This document shows, one piece after another, positions 34,418 through 42,894 of a DNA stretch of 64,000 nt. The DNA lies in assembly GCF_017310015.1 (NCBI RefSeq), contig NZ_CP022297.1, positions 3,410,001 to 3,474,000 of the forward strand, written 5' to 3'. Under the pieces are notes generated by a model. That model had not been told where the DNA came from, ran no database searches, and worked only from the letters and a program-made list of their open reading frames with translations. The position numbers and the translations under genes were made by a program. How positions within the stretch are numbered: the first letter of the stretch is position 1; each line of letters begins with the position of its first letter. Source of the stretch: Marinobacterium iners. GTDB lineage: Bacteria > Pseudomonadota > Gammaproteobacteria > Pseudomonadales > Balneatricaceae.

Positions 34418-34425
34418 ACTAACAA

Positions 34426-36663
34426 TCACAGTACCAACTTTTCCGCACAAACAAAGCCAGGCTCATCCCAGCTTAATCCGCACTCGGCGTCGTAGAGGTT
34501 CTCATTCACCAGCTCCAAAAACTGATACCCATATTTTTCCTCAGCAACCGGCTGTACAGCACCCGCCGACATCAGCGCCTTGAGCCCTTGCTCCGGTACC
34601 TGAACCAGATAAGGCTGTAGCTTGCGCGCAATTCCACCTACTCGGTCAGCAAATGCCAGGCTATTCAGCTGACTTCGGGCCTCGTAGTCATAGGGCACAA
34701 TTACCGGCAGCATATTGCTTTCGATCATGCGGAACCCATGCGCCATCTGTTCATAGGGTATACCTTCCAGCTGGCGCACACTGCCGAGGATACCTGGAGC
34801 ATCCATCTGCTGTTCCTTGACCCAATAGACCTCACTGAAATAAGCGCGAATCGCATCCAGTGACAACAGGTTATCGGCATATTGACGATAAACGCGATGA
34901 AATGCCTGGGCATATTGTTCAAGCTCCGCTGGCATCGTCCAGTCATCGGCAACGGTAAAGACATTGACTCGACTGTCCAACTTGTCGAGCCGCCCCTCCC
35001 GGTTGCAGCGCCCGGCCGCCTGGGCAATGGAATCCAGCCCTGCATCGGCACGGTAGACCGCCGGAAAGCTCACATCGACTCCAGCCTCAATCAAGGACGT
35101 TGAAACAAGCCTTACCGGCAGGCCCTCCAGTAGTCGCTCACGAATATGCTCCAGCATGGCGGAGCGGTGTCGGGCACACATCAGCGTAGTCAGATGGAAA
35201 GCCGCTTCGCCCTGTTGTCGCAGCGACTCAAACAGGCTGCGTGCATGACGCCGATTATTGACGATACACAGCACCTGTTCCTGCGCCAGCAAGGCATCCA
35301 GCAGTTCTTCATCGGTCAGTGCCCCCACATGCGCTACGCTCACCCGCTCCAGCTCGGCATGTAGCCGCTGCGGATCCGGGGCCAGTTCGCGCACATTTTC
35401 CAGCCCATTACTGAAGTCATCTTCTTTTCGCAGGGCAGGCTGGGTCGCGGTACAGAGCACCAGACTGGTGCGATAGTTGCGTGCCAGTTCCGCCACCATA
35501 GCGACACAGGGCTGCAGCAGTTTTACGGGCAGGGTTTGTGCTTCATCCAGTATCACGACGCTGTTGGCAACGTTGTGCAGCTTGCGGCAGCGCGACGAGC
35601 GGTTGGCATAAAGGCTTTCAAAAAACTGCACCGCCGTGGTAACGATAATCGGCGCTTCCCAGTTCTCGGCGGCCTGGCGCAGCTTGTCCTTGCTGCCGGG
35701 GTCCCTGAAAGACTGTTTTTCCTGATCGAAGGCACTGTGATGCTCGATCAATGCCACTGCACCCAAGGGCCCCAGTGCTTCGCGCCATACCTTCGCATTC
35801 TGCTCCACAATACTGGTAAAGGGGATCACCAGAATCACCCGCCTTTTCCCATGCCTAACAGCATGGTCCAACGCAAAGGCCAGCGAGGCTAAGGTCTTAC
35901 CCCCACCAGTTGGAACATTCAGCGAAAACAGCCCCGGTTCCAGCTCAGCCTGTCGGCGGACATGGCTTAGAATACGCTGGCGTATGCCGTTGATACCATT
36001 GGTCGCGTTGAAACGCAGTTGAGACATATAAAGATCGAGTTGCTGTTTCAACTCCGTCATTGTGGGGAAAGAACTATCACGAAGGGGCTTATTTTCAATG
36101 CTGTTATAGAAGGCTTCGGTATCCAGAAAATCCGCATCCACCAGGCAGGAATAGAGCATCCGCCCCAGCACCGACATCTGAAACAACTTGCCCGTGTACT
36201 CTTCCACCATATTCAGCGATGGCGGCGCAGGCCTGGGCTTCAGAGTGATTTCAGATTGCCACGCTTCATCCAATTCGGTATCGGGCGGTGCTGCCAACCG
36301 GTCGGACAAGGGGGTAATCGACTGTGGCCTATCCAGCCTCAATCCATCCGCAAGGCCTGTGTGGTGCCCCGCAATGGCGTAGGCCAGTAATACGCCCAAA
36401 TCCTTGTATCGTTCGCAGGCAACCTTTGCCCCCCAGATCGCGTGGTCAACCCGCCGCTTGCTGCCACGCAGACGCTGCTGGAACTCGGGGCAATATTTAC
36501 CCAGATCGTGCAACAGCCCTTCAACTTCAGCCCATTCCTCGGCACCAAAATACGCCGCTTTTGAAGCAGCTATACTCCCCACAGCTTTCAAATGATCTTC
36601 CAAAAGCTGCCATTCGGTTTCGGGGAGGTCACATGAATGTGCATAATATTTTTTCGCTGTCAT
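34426..36663 (-). CDS. cas3: CRISPR-associated helicase/nuclease Cas3
   Basis: Cas3 degrades target DNA after Cascade binding. The 745-residue protein has an N-terminal HD nuclease (YYAHSCDLPE, LLHDLGKYCPEFQ, VDHAIWGAKV) and an SF2 helicase with NVPTGGGKTLAS (Walker A), VVILDEAQTLP (DEAQ box), LCTATQP and AAGRCNREGR. It starts at 36663, after GGGA, 60 bases downstream of the NERD gene. Unlike most type I-C loci it is separated from cas5 by 356 bases. Confidence 0.97.
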   Translation of the reverse strand: MTAKKYYAHSCDLPETEWQLLEDHLKAVGSIAASKAAYFGAEEWAEVEGLLHDLGKYCPEFQQRLRGSKRRVDHAIWGAKVACERYKDLGVLLAYAIAGHHTGLADGLRLDRPQSITPLSDRLAAPPDTELDEAWQSEITLKPRPAPPSLNMVEEYTGKLFQMSVLGRMLYSCLVDADFLDTEAFYNSIENKPLRDSSFPTMTELKQQLDLYMSQLRFNATNGINGIRQRILSHVRRQAELEPGLFSLNVPTGGGKTLASLAFALDHAVRHGKRRVILVIPFTSIVEQNAKVWREALGPLGAVALIEHHSAFDQEKQSFRDPGSKDKLRQAAENWEAPIIVTTAVQFFESLYANRSSRCRKLHNVANSVVILDEAQTLPVKLLQPCVAMVAELARNYRTSLVLCTATQPALRKEDDFSNGLENVRELAPDPQRLHAELERVSVAHVGALTDEELLDALLAQEQVLCIVNNRRHARSLFESLRQQGEAAFHLTTLMCARHRSAMLEHIRERLLEGLPVRLVSTSLIEAGVDVSFPAVYRADAGLDSIAQAAGRCNREGRLDKLDSRVNVFTVADDWTMPAELEQYAQAFHRVYRQYADNLLSLDAIRAYFSEVYWVKEQQMDAPGILGSVRQLEGIPYEQMAHGFRMIESNMLPVIVPYDYEARSQLNSLAFADRVGGIARKLQPYLVQVPEQGLKALMSAGAVQPVAEEKYGYQFLELVNENLYDAECGLSWDEPGFVCAEKLVL

Positions 36664-36723
36664 CCCGAAAGTCCCTATCCAGTAACTCAGTGAACCGTCA
36701 GTCTTCGGTTGAACTCCTTAAAA

Positions 36724-37746
36724 CTATCCCTGCTCATACAGCTTATTCAATGCTTTACACTCACATTGCAGCCAATACTCACCCCCACGTTTACGTACAC
36801 GTGTTTTGCTGCTGTTGCATTCAGGACAGGCGGTTTTCATAGAGGTATTGGTACCGCATTGGCCGCATTTAACGTAGTAGCCATACTGACCATACATGGC
36901 GGTCAAATTCTGCTCACTGCCGCATTTTTTGCAGGCGAGGCCAATCATATCGATCGGTGCCTCTGTACTGTAGGCAACAGGGACTTCCTTTACTTCTGCA
37001 ACGGACAACGCTGGTTCATGCGAAGCGGATAATTGGGCCGAGGCAGACACCTCATCCTGTACTGGGGCAGGTTCCTTTATCGTTTTCTCATTTGAAGATT
37101 TGGCTTCTGTCCTGGGCTGGTAGTGCTGCAACAGAAACTCCCCAATGCGGTTCAGCTCTTCCAGAGAAAAGTAAGCCTTCCCCTTTAATAGACCGAAAGG
37201 AGAGTAACCACCTAGTTTCTGTATTTCGTCGGCAATAAACTCACTTTTCACCACTTGTTTACTCAGTGCACCTGGCATCCCCTTGCGGTGCAATATACAA
37301 CTGCTGGACACAGTACAGAGTACAGCCCATTCCCGGTGGCGGACCTGGGCCTGCAAACCAAACAACTTGCCAAGGAAGGCTTCAACGTTATCACTCAAAA
37401 AATCGCGCAGCAGCTCCATCTGCAACTCTGCTTGCCGGATGGGCGACGGCATGCCACTCCACTGTCCTTTGTAACTGCGTGACCACTCACCTTGGGCGTT
37501 GACTTTGACTTCACCGTAAATACTCTTGGACTCAATTACGATCAAACCTGCACGGTGAACAATAAGGTGATCAATCTGGGCAGCTTCGCCGTTGTGGGTA
37601 AAGCGGTAATCGTTGAGTACCAGAATATTGGGGTCATCCTTGAATGCCCTACGCAGGTAAAACGCCACGTCTTTTTCCTGCCGGTCACCTGCTGCTTGGC
37701 GAACAGTTGTACTTTCCAAAAAGTCCTTTGTTTTCAAGATGGTCAT
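36724..37746 (-). CDS. NERD-domain protein with C-terminal zinc ribbons
   Basis: The 340-residue protein has an N-terminal nuclease-related (NERD) domain. It includes RFTHNGEAAQIDHLIVHRAG followed by IVIESKSIYGEV, giving the D-ExK pattern of restriction-like folds. A linker follows, and then a C-terminal region (about 265-335) with CKKCG, CGQCG, CPECN and CEC pairs, resembling topoisomerase-type zinc ribbons. It likely handles nucleic acid. It is upstream of cas3 on the same strand with a 60-base gap, so it may be co-transcribed with the CRISPR operon, though it is not a standard cas gene. Confidence 0.85.
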   Translation of the reverse strand: MTILKTKDFLESTTVRQAAGDRQEKDVAFYLRRAFKDDPNILVLNDYRFTHNGEAAQIDHLIVHRAGLIVIESKSIYGEVKVNAQGEWSRSYKGQWSGMPSPIRQAELQMELLRDFLSDNVEAFLGKLFGLQAQVRHREWAVLCTVSSSCILHRKGMPGALSKQVVKSEFIADEIQKLGGYSPFGLLKGKAYFSLEELNRIGEFLLQHYQPRTEAKSSNEKTIKEPAPVQDEVSASAQLSASHEPALSVAEVKEVPVAYSTEAPIDMIGLACKKCGSEQNLTAMYGQYGYYVKCGQCGTNTSMKTACPECNSSKTRVRKRGGEYWLQCECKALNKLYEQG

Positions 37747-37890
37747 ATCTTCTCCGTGACTCCTTGATCATCAATCATTTCATACTAGCCACTTTAACGG
37801 TCAGGCTACAGTCTCTTAGCCTCAAGATCCCCCCACCCCGGCCGATACCCGTCTATTATTTGATCAGAATACCAAGCCCTCGAGGTTGTT

Positions 37891-39048
37891 ATGAAAATCC
37901 AGTCTCCACCTACTCAGATCTACTCCTCTCGTCCACAGTCGGTCCCGGTTGCCGAGCGAGGCAACGGCAAATCGCAGGATGCGACGCAGGTGTTGCTTGG
38001 AAAACTGGCCGAAAAGATTCCCGGCATGACGACCAAGAAGCTGTCCGGGCTGGATGCCCAGAACTTCACGTCTGACAAAGTGGCGGGACGCATCAGCGAT
38101 TTCGTGGCGGCCGGTCTTGCGGCGGCCAAAAACAGAGGCGCCTCGGACGAGCGGCTGCAGCAGATGTATGACGCGGCTTTGAAAGGTGTGGAGACCGGCT
38201 TCAAGGAAGCACGTGAAATTCTGGACAATCTCAATGTGCTGCAGGGTGATATCAAGACTCAGGTGGATGAAACCGAGCAGAAAACCTTTGATGCCCTGGC
38301 AGAGATAGCACCGGGAAGTCGGGATGCCGTAGCACAGGCAGTACTGGGTGCAGCCGAGCGGTATCGCAACGCCGAGGACATGTCACTGACCGTGAAGACG
38401 CAGGACGGGGACGAGGTAACCATCAACTTCAGCCGCAACCAAAGTTACGACGCCACCTATGGTGCCGGGGCCGACAGCCAGGGCAACTCGGTTGCGTGGA
38501 TGGATGTGAGCCGCAGTGAAAGTACTCAGTACCAGTTTAGCGTTAAGGGCGAACTGGATGAGGATGAAATCGAAGCACTGCAGCAGATGGTGCGTGATAT
38601 TTCAGGCGTGGCCGATGAGTTTTTCAATGGCGATGTGCAGAAGGCGTTCGAGCAGAGCACCGGTATCCGCTTTGATGCATCCGAGTTGAGTTCAATGGAC
38701 CTCAGCATGAGCTACAGCCGCTCACTTTCGCAGGCCGCCAGTTATGAACAGGTTGGCAGCCTGGAGCAACCCGCAGACAAGCCGGGATTGCGTTTGGGTC
38801 AGTTGATGAAGGATCTGGCCGAGTCCGTGGGTGTGCCCTCACTCGGATTCCTGCAATCGCCGTCTCAGGCCGGACGCGACCTGATGACCGGGCTGGTCGA
38901 GCAGGACGGCCGTTTCTCGGATGCCATCAAGGAGCTGCAGGACAGCTATCGCAATAATCTGAAGCAGTTGCTGGATACGGTATTGCCGCTGAAGGCGGAG
39001 CCCGCCGCTGAGCCCGCTGCCGAAAACGGGTCAACCGACAAGGCTTGA
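37891..39048 (+). CDS. Uncharacterised protein, DUF5610-like
   Basis: The 385-residue protein has no signal peptide or membrane helix. The segment FVAAGLAAAKNRGASDERLQQMYDAALKGVETGFKEAREILD resembles DUF5610 proteins, which occur in motile gammaproteobacteria. A middle beta-rich part (about 170-215) and a repetitive S/Y/Q segment (MSYSRSLSQAASYEQ) follow, and the C-terminus ends in an alanine/proline/glutamate tail. The start at 37891 is the only good ATG. Function is unknown. The gene is divergent from the NERD gene. Confidence 0.7.
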   Translation: MKIQSPPTQIYSSRPQSVPVAERGNGKSQDATQVLLGKLAEKIPGMTTKKLSGLDAQNFTSDKVAGRISDFVAAGLAAAKNRGASDERLQQMYDAALKGVETGFKEAREILDNLNVLQGDIKTQVDETEQKTFDALAEIAPGSRDAVAQAVLGAAERYRNAEDMSLTVKTQDGDEVTINFSRNQSYDATYGAGADSQGNSVAWMDVSRSESTQYQFSVKGELDEDEIEALQQMVRDISGVADEFFNGDVQKAFEQSTGIRFDASELSSMDLSMSYSRSLSQAASYEQVGSLEQPADKPGLRLGQLMKDLAESVGVPSLGFLQSPSQAGRDLMTGLVEQDGRFSDAIKELQDSYRNNLKQLLDTVLPLKAEPAAEPAAENGSTDKA

Positions 39049-39054
39049 TCCCCT

Positions 39055-39078
39055 CGGGCACACCTTGGCGGTGTGCCC
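39055..39078. terminator. Hairpin between the DUF5610-like gene and pxpA
   Basis: A 9-bp perfect stem (GGGCACACC with GGTGTGCCC) and five-base loop sit between two convergent stops. There is no T-run on either side, so termination strength is uncertain. Confidence 0.5.
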
Positions 39079-39082
39079 CTGA

Positions 39083-39844
39083 TCAACTTGCGTACAGCCG
39101 ATCCAGCGCCTGTCGAATCCGTTTGACCGCCTGCACCGATTCGGCGTTGTCGCCGTGTACACAAAGCGTGTTCGCCACCAGCCGAACCTCGGTCCCGTCC
39201 AGTGTTGTGACTATCCCCTCCTGAGCCAATCGCACTGATTGTTCCACGATGCGGTCCACATCGTGGTAGACCGATCCCTCCACCGAGCGCGGCACCAGAT
39301 AGCCACGGGTATCGTAGGCACGGTCTGCAAAGGCTTCAAACAGCAGCGGCACGCCAAACTCGGCCGCAATCGTCTTAGCCGGACCATTGTCCGCCGTGGC
39401 CATCAGCATCAGTGGCAGGCTAGCGTCATAGCAAGCAACACCTTCCAGTACAGCGCGCAGAATGTCGTGATCACGCATCATGTCGTTGTACAGCGCCCCG
39501 TGGGGCTTGACGTGGTTCAGCGTCAGCCCGTGCGCACGGGCAATACCGGCCAGTGCGCCGACCTGGTACTGGATCAGCGCAACGATTTCCTGCGGATGGC
39601 ACTGCATACTACGCCGACCAAAGCCGACCAGATCGGGGTAGCTGGGGTGGGCACCGATGGCGGTACCGGCATGTCGTGCCAGCATCACGGTGCGCGTCAT
39701 GGTGACCGGGTCAGACGCATGGAAACCGCAGGCCACGTTGGCCAGCTCCACCAGCGGCATTACCTGATCATCCAGCCCCATGTGCCAAGGGCCGAAGCTT
39801 TCGCCCATATCGCAGTTGAGCAGCAGGCGTTTGGTATCAGTCAT
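39083..39844 (-). CDS. pxpA: 5-oxoprolinase subunit A (LamB/YcsF family)
   Basis: PxpA works with PxpB and PxpC to open 5-oxoproline, a damage product of glutamine and glutamate. The 253-residue protein has LLLNCDMGESFGPW, ANVACGFHASDP, GAHPSYPDLVGFGRR and VKPHGALYNDM, all diagnostic. No pxpB or pxpC is nearby. It overlaps the end of mtnK by eight bases, so it is likely co-transcribed with methionine salvage, an unusual pairing. Confidence 0.9.
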   Translation of the reverse strand: MTDTKRLLLNCDMGESFGPWHMGLDDQVMPLVELANVACGFHASDPVTMTRTVMLARHAGTAIGAHPSYPDLVGFGRRSMQCHPQEIVALIQYQVGALAGIARAHGLTLNHVKPHGALYNDMMRDHDILRAVLEGVACYDASLPLMLMATADNGPAKTIAAEFGVPLLFEAFADRAYDTRGYLVPRSVEGSVYHDVDRIVEQSVRLAQEGIVTTLDGTEVRLVANTLCVHGDNAESVQAVKRIRQALDRLYAS

Positions 39845-41039
39845 TCAGTTGCCTAACCAGATCAAGCAGTTCAGTCATGCTGTGGATATCGTTGCGTTGC
39901 AGGATCAGCTCACGCCCCAGCTGCAATGCCATCGCTTCACATTGGGCGCGCCGCGCCGCGTCTTCAATGGTTTCCAGGTCGGCCACATGGGCCAGGCCGA
40001 TGGTGCGGCGGACCAGTTCGGTACCGGCAAAGCCCAGAGTGTCGGACCAGATCTGCAACATGCGACGTGCCTGCCAGCGCGGATTTTGCAGGCTTTCATC
40101 GATTGTCTGCTCCGCCATCAGGTGGCTGAACTCACGGCTGAATTCATGCCAAAGCTTGTCGATCTGAACCAGCAGCCAGTCACGCCAGTCCTGGCGCTCC
40201 TGTGCATCACCGGCCTGTTCATGCTGACCGCACCAATTCAGCAACAGATTGCCGATCACGCTACCAACATCAAAGCCGATGGGGCCGAAATAAGCAAACT
40301 CCGGGTCGATCACCTTGGTGCTCTGCTCGGTCACGAAGATGGAACCGGAGTGCAGATCAGCATGCAGCAGGGCTTCGGCCCGGTTGAGGAACGCATACTT
40401 GAGGTCGGCCACCTCGACCTTCAACCGATCATCCTGCCACAGGGCCTCGGCTGCCTTGCGCAGCGGCGGGTTGATGGCGTTGCGCTCGTGATCGCAGTAG
40501 GGATCGAGGAAGAACAGGTCTTCCGTGATCTTGCACAGGTCCGGGTTGATGAAGCGCTTCACCAGCGCCTTTTTCTGATGGGCATCCAGGTGCATGTCAC
40601 TGGTGTGGAACAGCGTGCGTGCCATGAACAGGCCCAGGTGCTGTGCCAGCAACAGCAGTTTGCGCCGCTCATTCAGTGCATGCCGCAGGTTCTGATGCTC
40701 GCCCAGATCCTGCATGATAATGGCCGCCAGATCATGTTCGTAATGGTACACCTCAGGCACCCACTCACCGGCGTGTTCGGCTTCCAGCACCAGCGATTCC
40801 GCCTCGATCCGAATCCGATCCAGCGACAATGGCCAGCCTTCACCAATGATGCGCACGTAAGGCAGCGCCTGTTTGACGATAACGCTGGCCCCTCCGGGCT
40901 CGGCCACGCGATAGACAAAGTTGATGTTGCCATCGCCGATTTCGGTCACGACCAGGTTGGCATCATCATTGAAAAGACGTGTGTGACGGCGAACAAAAGC
41001 GATAACGGCCGCATCATCCGAGAACTTGTGCTTCGTCAT
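39837..41039 (-). CDS. mtnK: S-methyl-5-thioribose kinase
   Basis: MtnK phosphorylates methylthioribose in methionine salvage. The 400-residue protein has an aminoglycoside-phosphotransferase fold: GDGNINFVYRV (P-loop-like), the lysine in ASVIVKQALPYVR, catalytic LLHADLHSGSIFV and VIDPEFAYFGPIGFDVG. The start at 41039 is ATG. It is divergent from mtnA across a 134-base region that should hold both promoters. I saw no S-box-like riboswitch there. Confidence 0.94.
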   Translation of the reverse strand: MTKHKFSDDAAVIAFVRRHTRLFNDDANLVVTEIGDGNINFVYRVAEPGGASVIVKQALPYVRIIGEGWPLSLDRIRIEAESLVLEAEHAGEWVPEVYHYEHDLAAIIMQDLGEHQNLRHALNERRKLLLLAQHLGLFMARTLFHTSDMHLDAHQKKALVKRFINPDLCKITEDLFFLDPYCDHERNAINPPLRKAAEALWQDDRLKVEVADLKYAFLNRAEALLHADLHSGSIFVTEQSTKVIDPEFAYFGPIGFDVGSVIGNLLLNWCGQHEQAGDAQERQDWRDWLLVQIDKLWHEFSREFSHLMAEQTIDESLQNPRWQARRMLQIWSDTLGFAGTELVRRTIGLAHVADLETIEDAARRAQCEAMALQLGRELILQRNDIHSMTELLDLVRQLND

Positions 41040-41173
41040 TGGGATTTCCGTAGCTGAAGTTTAATGACCCAATTCTGACAAAAAACAGCGGGGCTGTAAG
41101 CGCCTGGGCAAGACTCTTTTCTCTGCGGGTTATAACGCTTAAGCTCTTCGCCTCTATTCACCAGCCGGATCTC

Positions 41174-42214
41174 ATGATGAAAGACCTGATCTCCACCGCC
41201 CTGCGCTACCGCAACCACCGCCTTGAACTGCTGGACCAGCACCAGCTGCCTGACCGCGAGCTCTGGCTGCACTGCGATTCGGTAGAGGCGATGGTGGCGA
41301 TGATCCGCAAGCTGCAGATTCGCGGCGCACCGTTGATTGGCATCGGCGCAGCACTGCTGCTGGCGCACCTGGCGGAACAGGGTTTAAGTGAGGATCAGCT
41401 GCGCCAAGCGGCCGCCACGCTGCGTGAAGCCCGACCGACCGCCGTCAACCTGATGAACTGCCTGGATCGCATGCTGGCGGTGATGGATCAGGGGGCCGAA
41501 GCACTGGTCGCCTGTGCCGAAAATCTGTTTGAGGAAGATGTGGCCCTGTGTCAGCGCATGGCAGAGCATGGCGCTGCCCTGCTGCCGGAAGGCGCTCAGG
41601 TGTTGACCCACTGCAACACCGGCAGCCTTGCCACCGCCGGTGCCGGCACCGCCATCGGGGTGATTGCCGAAGCCTTTCGCCGTGGCCGGTTGAGTCATGT
41701 CTGGGTGGATGAAACCCGCCCGCTATTGCAGGGTGGCCGTCTGACCGCCTGGGAGATGTGCCGGCTCGGCATTCCGCACCAGATTCAGTGCGACAGCATG
41801 GCCGCGATCCTGATGCGCGATGGCCAGGTGGATGCGGTGCTGGTGGGCTCGGATCGCATCGCCGCCAATGGCGATTTTGCCAACAAGGTGGGCACCTACA
41901 ATCTGGCGGTCAACGCGCACTACCACAAGATTCCGTTCTATGTGGTGGCGCCTTGGACCACCGTTGACCCGCACTGCCCCAACGGCGATGCGATCCCGAT
42001 TGAGCAACGCAGCGCCGAAGAGGTCAGGGGCGTCAGCGGCAGTTTTGGCGATGTGCGCTGGAGCCCGCTTGAATCACAGGTGTTCAATCCCGCATTCGAT
42101 GTCACCCCCGCCGATCTGGTGACCGGCTGGGTGCTGGATACGGGGGTGTATGACCGCGATGGCATCGTTGCGGCCATCGCGGCAAACAACCAGCGTGAAT
42201 TCGCAACTGCCTGA
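41174..42214 (+). CDS. mtnA: Methylthioribose-1-phosphate isomerase
   Basis: MtnA isomerises methylthioribose-1-phosphate to the ribulose form. The 346-residue protein is eIF2B-alpha-like, with IRGAPLIGIGAA, LTHCNTGSLATAGAGTA (catalytic cysteine) and VLVGSDRIAANGDFANKVGTY (catalytic aspartate), then NGDAIPIEQRSAEEV. Two tandem ATGs occur at the start. It is the only mtn gene on the plus strand, lying between the divergent mtnK and the convergent mtnD. Confidence 0.95.
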   Translation: MMKDLISTALRYRNHRLELLDQHQLPDRELWLHCDSVEAMVAMIRKLQIRGAPLIGIGAALLLAHLAEQGLSEDQLRQAAATLREARPTAVNLMNCLDRMLAVMDQGAEALVACAENLFEEDVALCQRMAEHGAALLPEGAQVLTHCNTGSLATAGAGTAIGVIAEAFRRGRLSHVWVDETRPLLQGGRLTAWEMCRLGIPHQIQCDSMAAILMRDGQVDAVLVGSDRIAANGDFANKVGTYNLAVNAHYHKIPFYVVAPWTTVDPHCPNGDAIPIEQRSAEEVRGVSGSFGDVRWSPLESQVFNPAFDVTPADLVTGWVLDTGVYDRDGIVAAIAANNQREFATA

Positions 42215-42335
42215 AAAGCGTTGGCGAGGCCGTCAGCGCAAGGCAAAAAACGGCGAAATGAGGGAGTTTACAGATCGTAAATGACCGATTTGAGCCGTTT
42301 TTTAACGCCGCGGTGACAACGCAGGTAGCTTTTCA
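42212..42335. repeat. Nested inverted-repeat element between mtnA and mtnD
   Basis: The 117-base gap between convergent stops is built of nested inverted repeats. They are TGAAAAGC/GCTTTTCA at the ends (which include the two stop codons), GCGTTG/CAACGC (42218, 42317), AAAAAACGGC/GCCGTTTTTT (42245, 42294) and an inner TTTAC/GTAAA hairpin. The A/T-flanked pair should act as a bidirectional terminator. The extra nesting suggests an intergenic repeat or MITE-like relic. Confidence 0.65.
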
Positions 42336-42884
42336 GGTAGTTGTCGGTTCAAAGCGTGGGTGGCGATCAGCTATATCAGAGCCGGTAAAGTTCGCCACCC
42401 AGCCTTCCGGGTTGTTGAACAGGCGCAGAGCAGTGAAACGCGGTGCCGGTCCCATATCGAACCAGTGAGTGGTGTTGGCCGGTACCGAGATCAGGTCGTT
42501 CTTGCAGCAGTGCACCTGATACACCTTGTCTTCCACATGCAGGTAGAACATGCCTTCGCCATCGACGAAGAAACGCACTTCATCCTCTGAATGCGTGTGT
42601 TCGCTGAGGAATTTCTGCCGCAGGGCTTCGCGGTCGGGGTGATCCGGCTGCAGGCTGATCACATCCACGGTGACGTAGCCTTCCTCGTTTTTAAGCCGTT
42701 CGATCTCCTTGCGGTAGGCCTCCAGGATCTCTTCGCTGGCCATGCCCGGCACAATCTCGCGGTCGGCTTCCCAGCGCTCGAAACGCACGCCTATGCCACT
42801 GAGGATCTGTTGAATCTCATTGAAGTCGGTGCTGCTGCCGAGCAGTTCGGCGCTCTGGTCGGCATGGATATGGATGGCGCTCAT
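42333..42884 (-). CDS. mtnD: Acireductone dioxygenase
   Basis: MtnD oxidises acireductone to the 2-keto acid of methionine (iron form) or an off-pathway product (nickel form). The 183-residue cupin has HTHSEDEVRFFVDG (two histidines and the glutamate ligand) and PANTTHWFDMG (third histidine). The ATG at 42884 gives the family-like start MSAIHIHADQ. The longer frame to 42932 runs into mtnC. It is the last gene of the mtnE-amidase-mtnB-mtnC-mtnD run. Confidence 0.95.
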   Translation of the reverse strand: MSAIHIHADQSAELLGSSTDFNEIQQILSGIGVRFERWEADREIVPGMASEEILEAYRKEIERLKNEEGYVTVDVISLQPDHPDREALRQKFLSEHTHSEDEVRFFVDGEGMFYLHVEDKVYQVHCCKNDLISVPANTTHWFDMGPAPRFTALRLFNNPEGWVANFTGSDIADRHPRFEPTTT

Positions 42885-42894
42885 CGGTGGCTCC

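Noticed and set aside
34307..34495. 62-codon plus-strand ORF in the cas3-cas5 gap
   Set aside because: It runs antisense to the cas3 end and the promoter, has no ribosome site or recognisable pattern, and the minus-strand signals explain the region better.
41040..41173. SAM-responsive riboswitch ahead of mtnA or mtnK
   Set aside because: No multi-helix S-box or SAM-II/SAM-III-like arrangement is visible by eye in this short divergent region.
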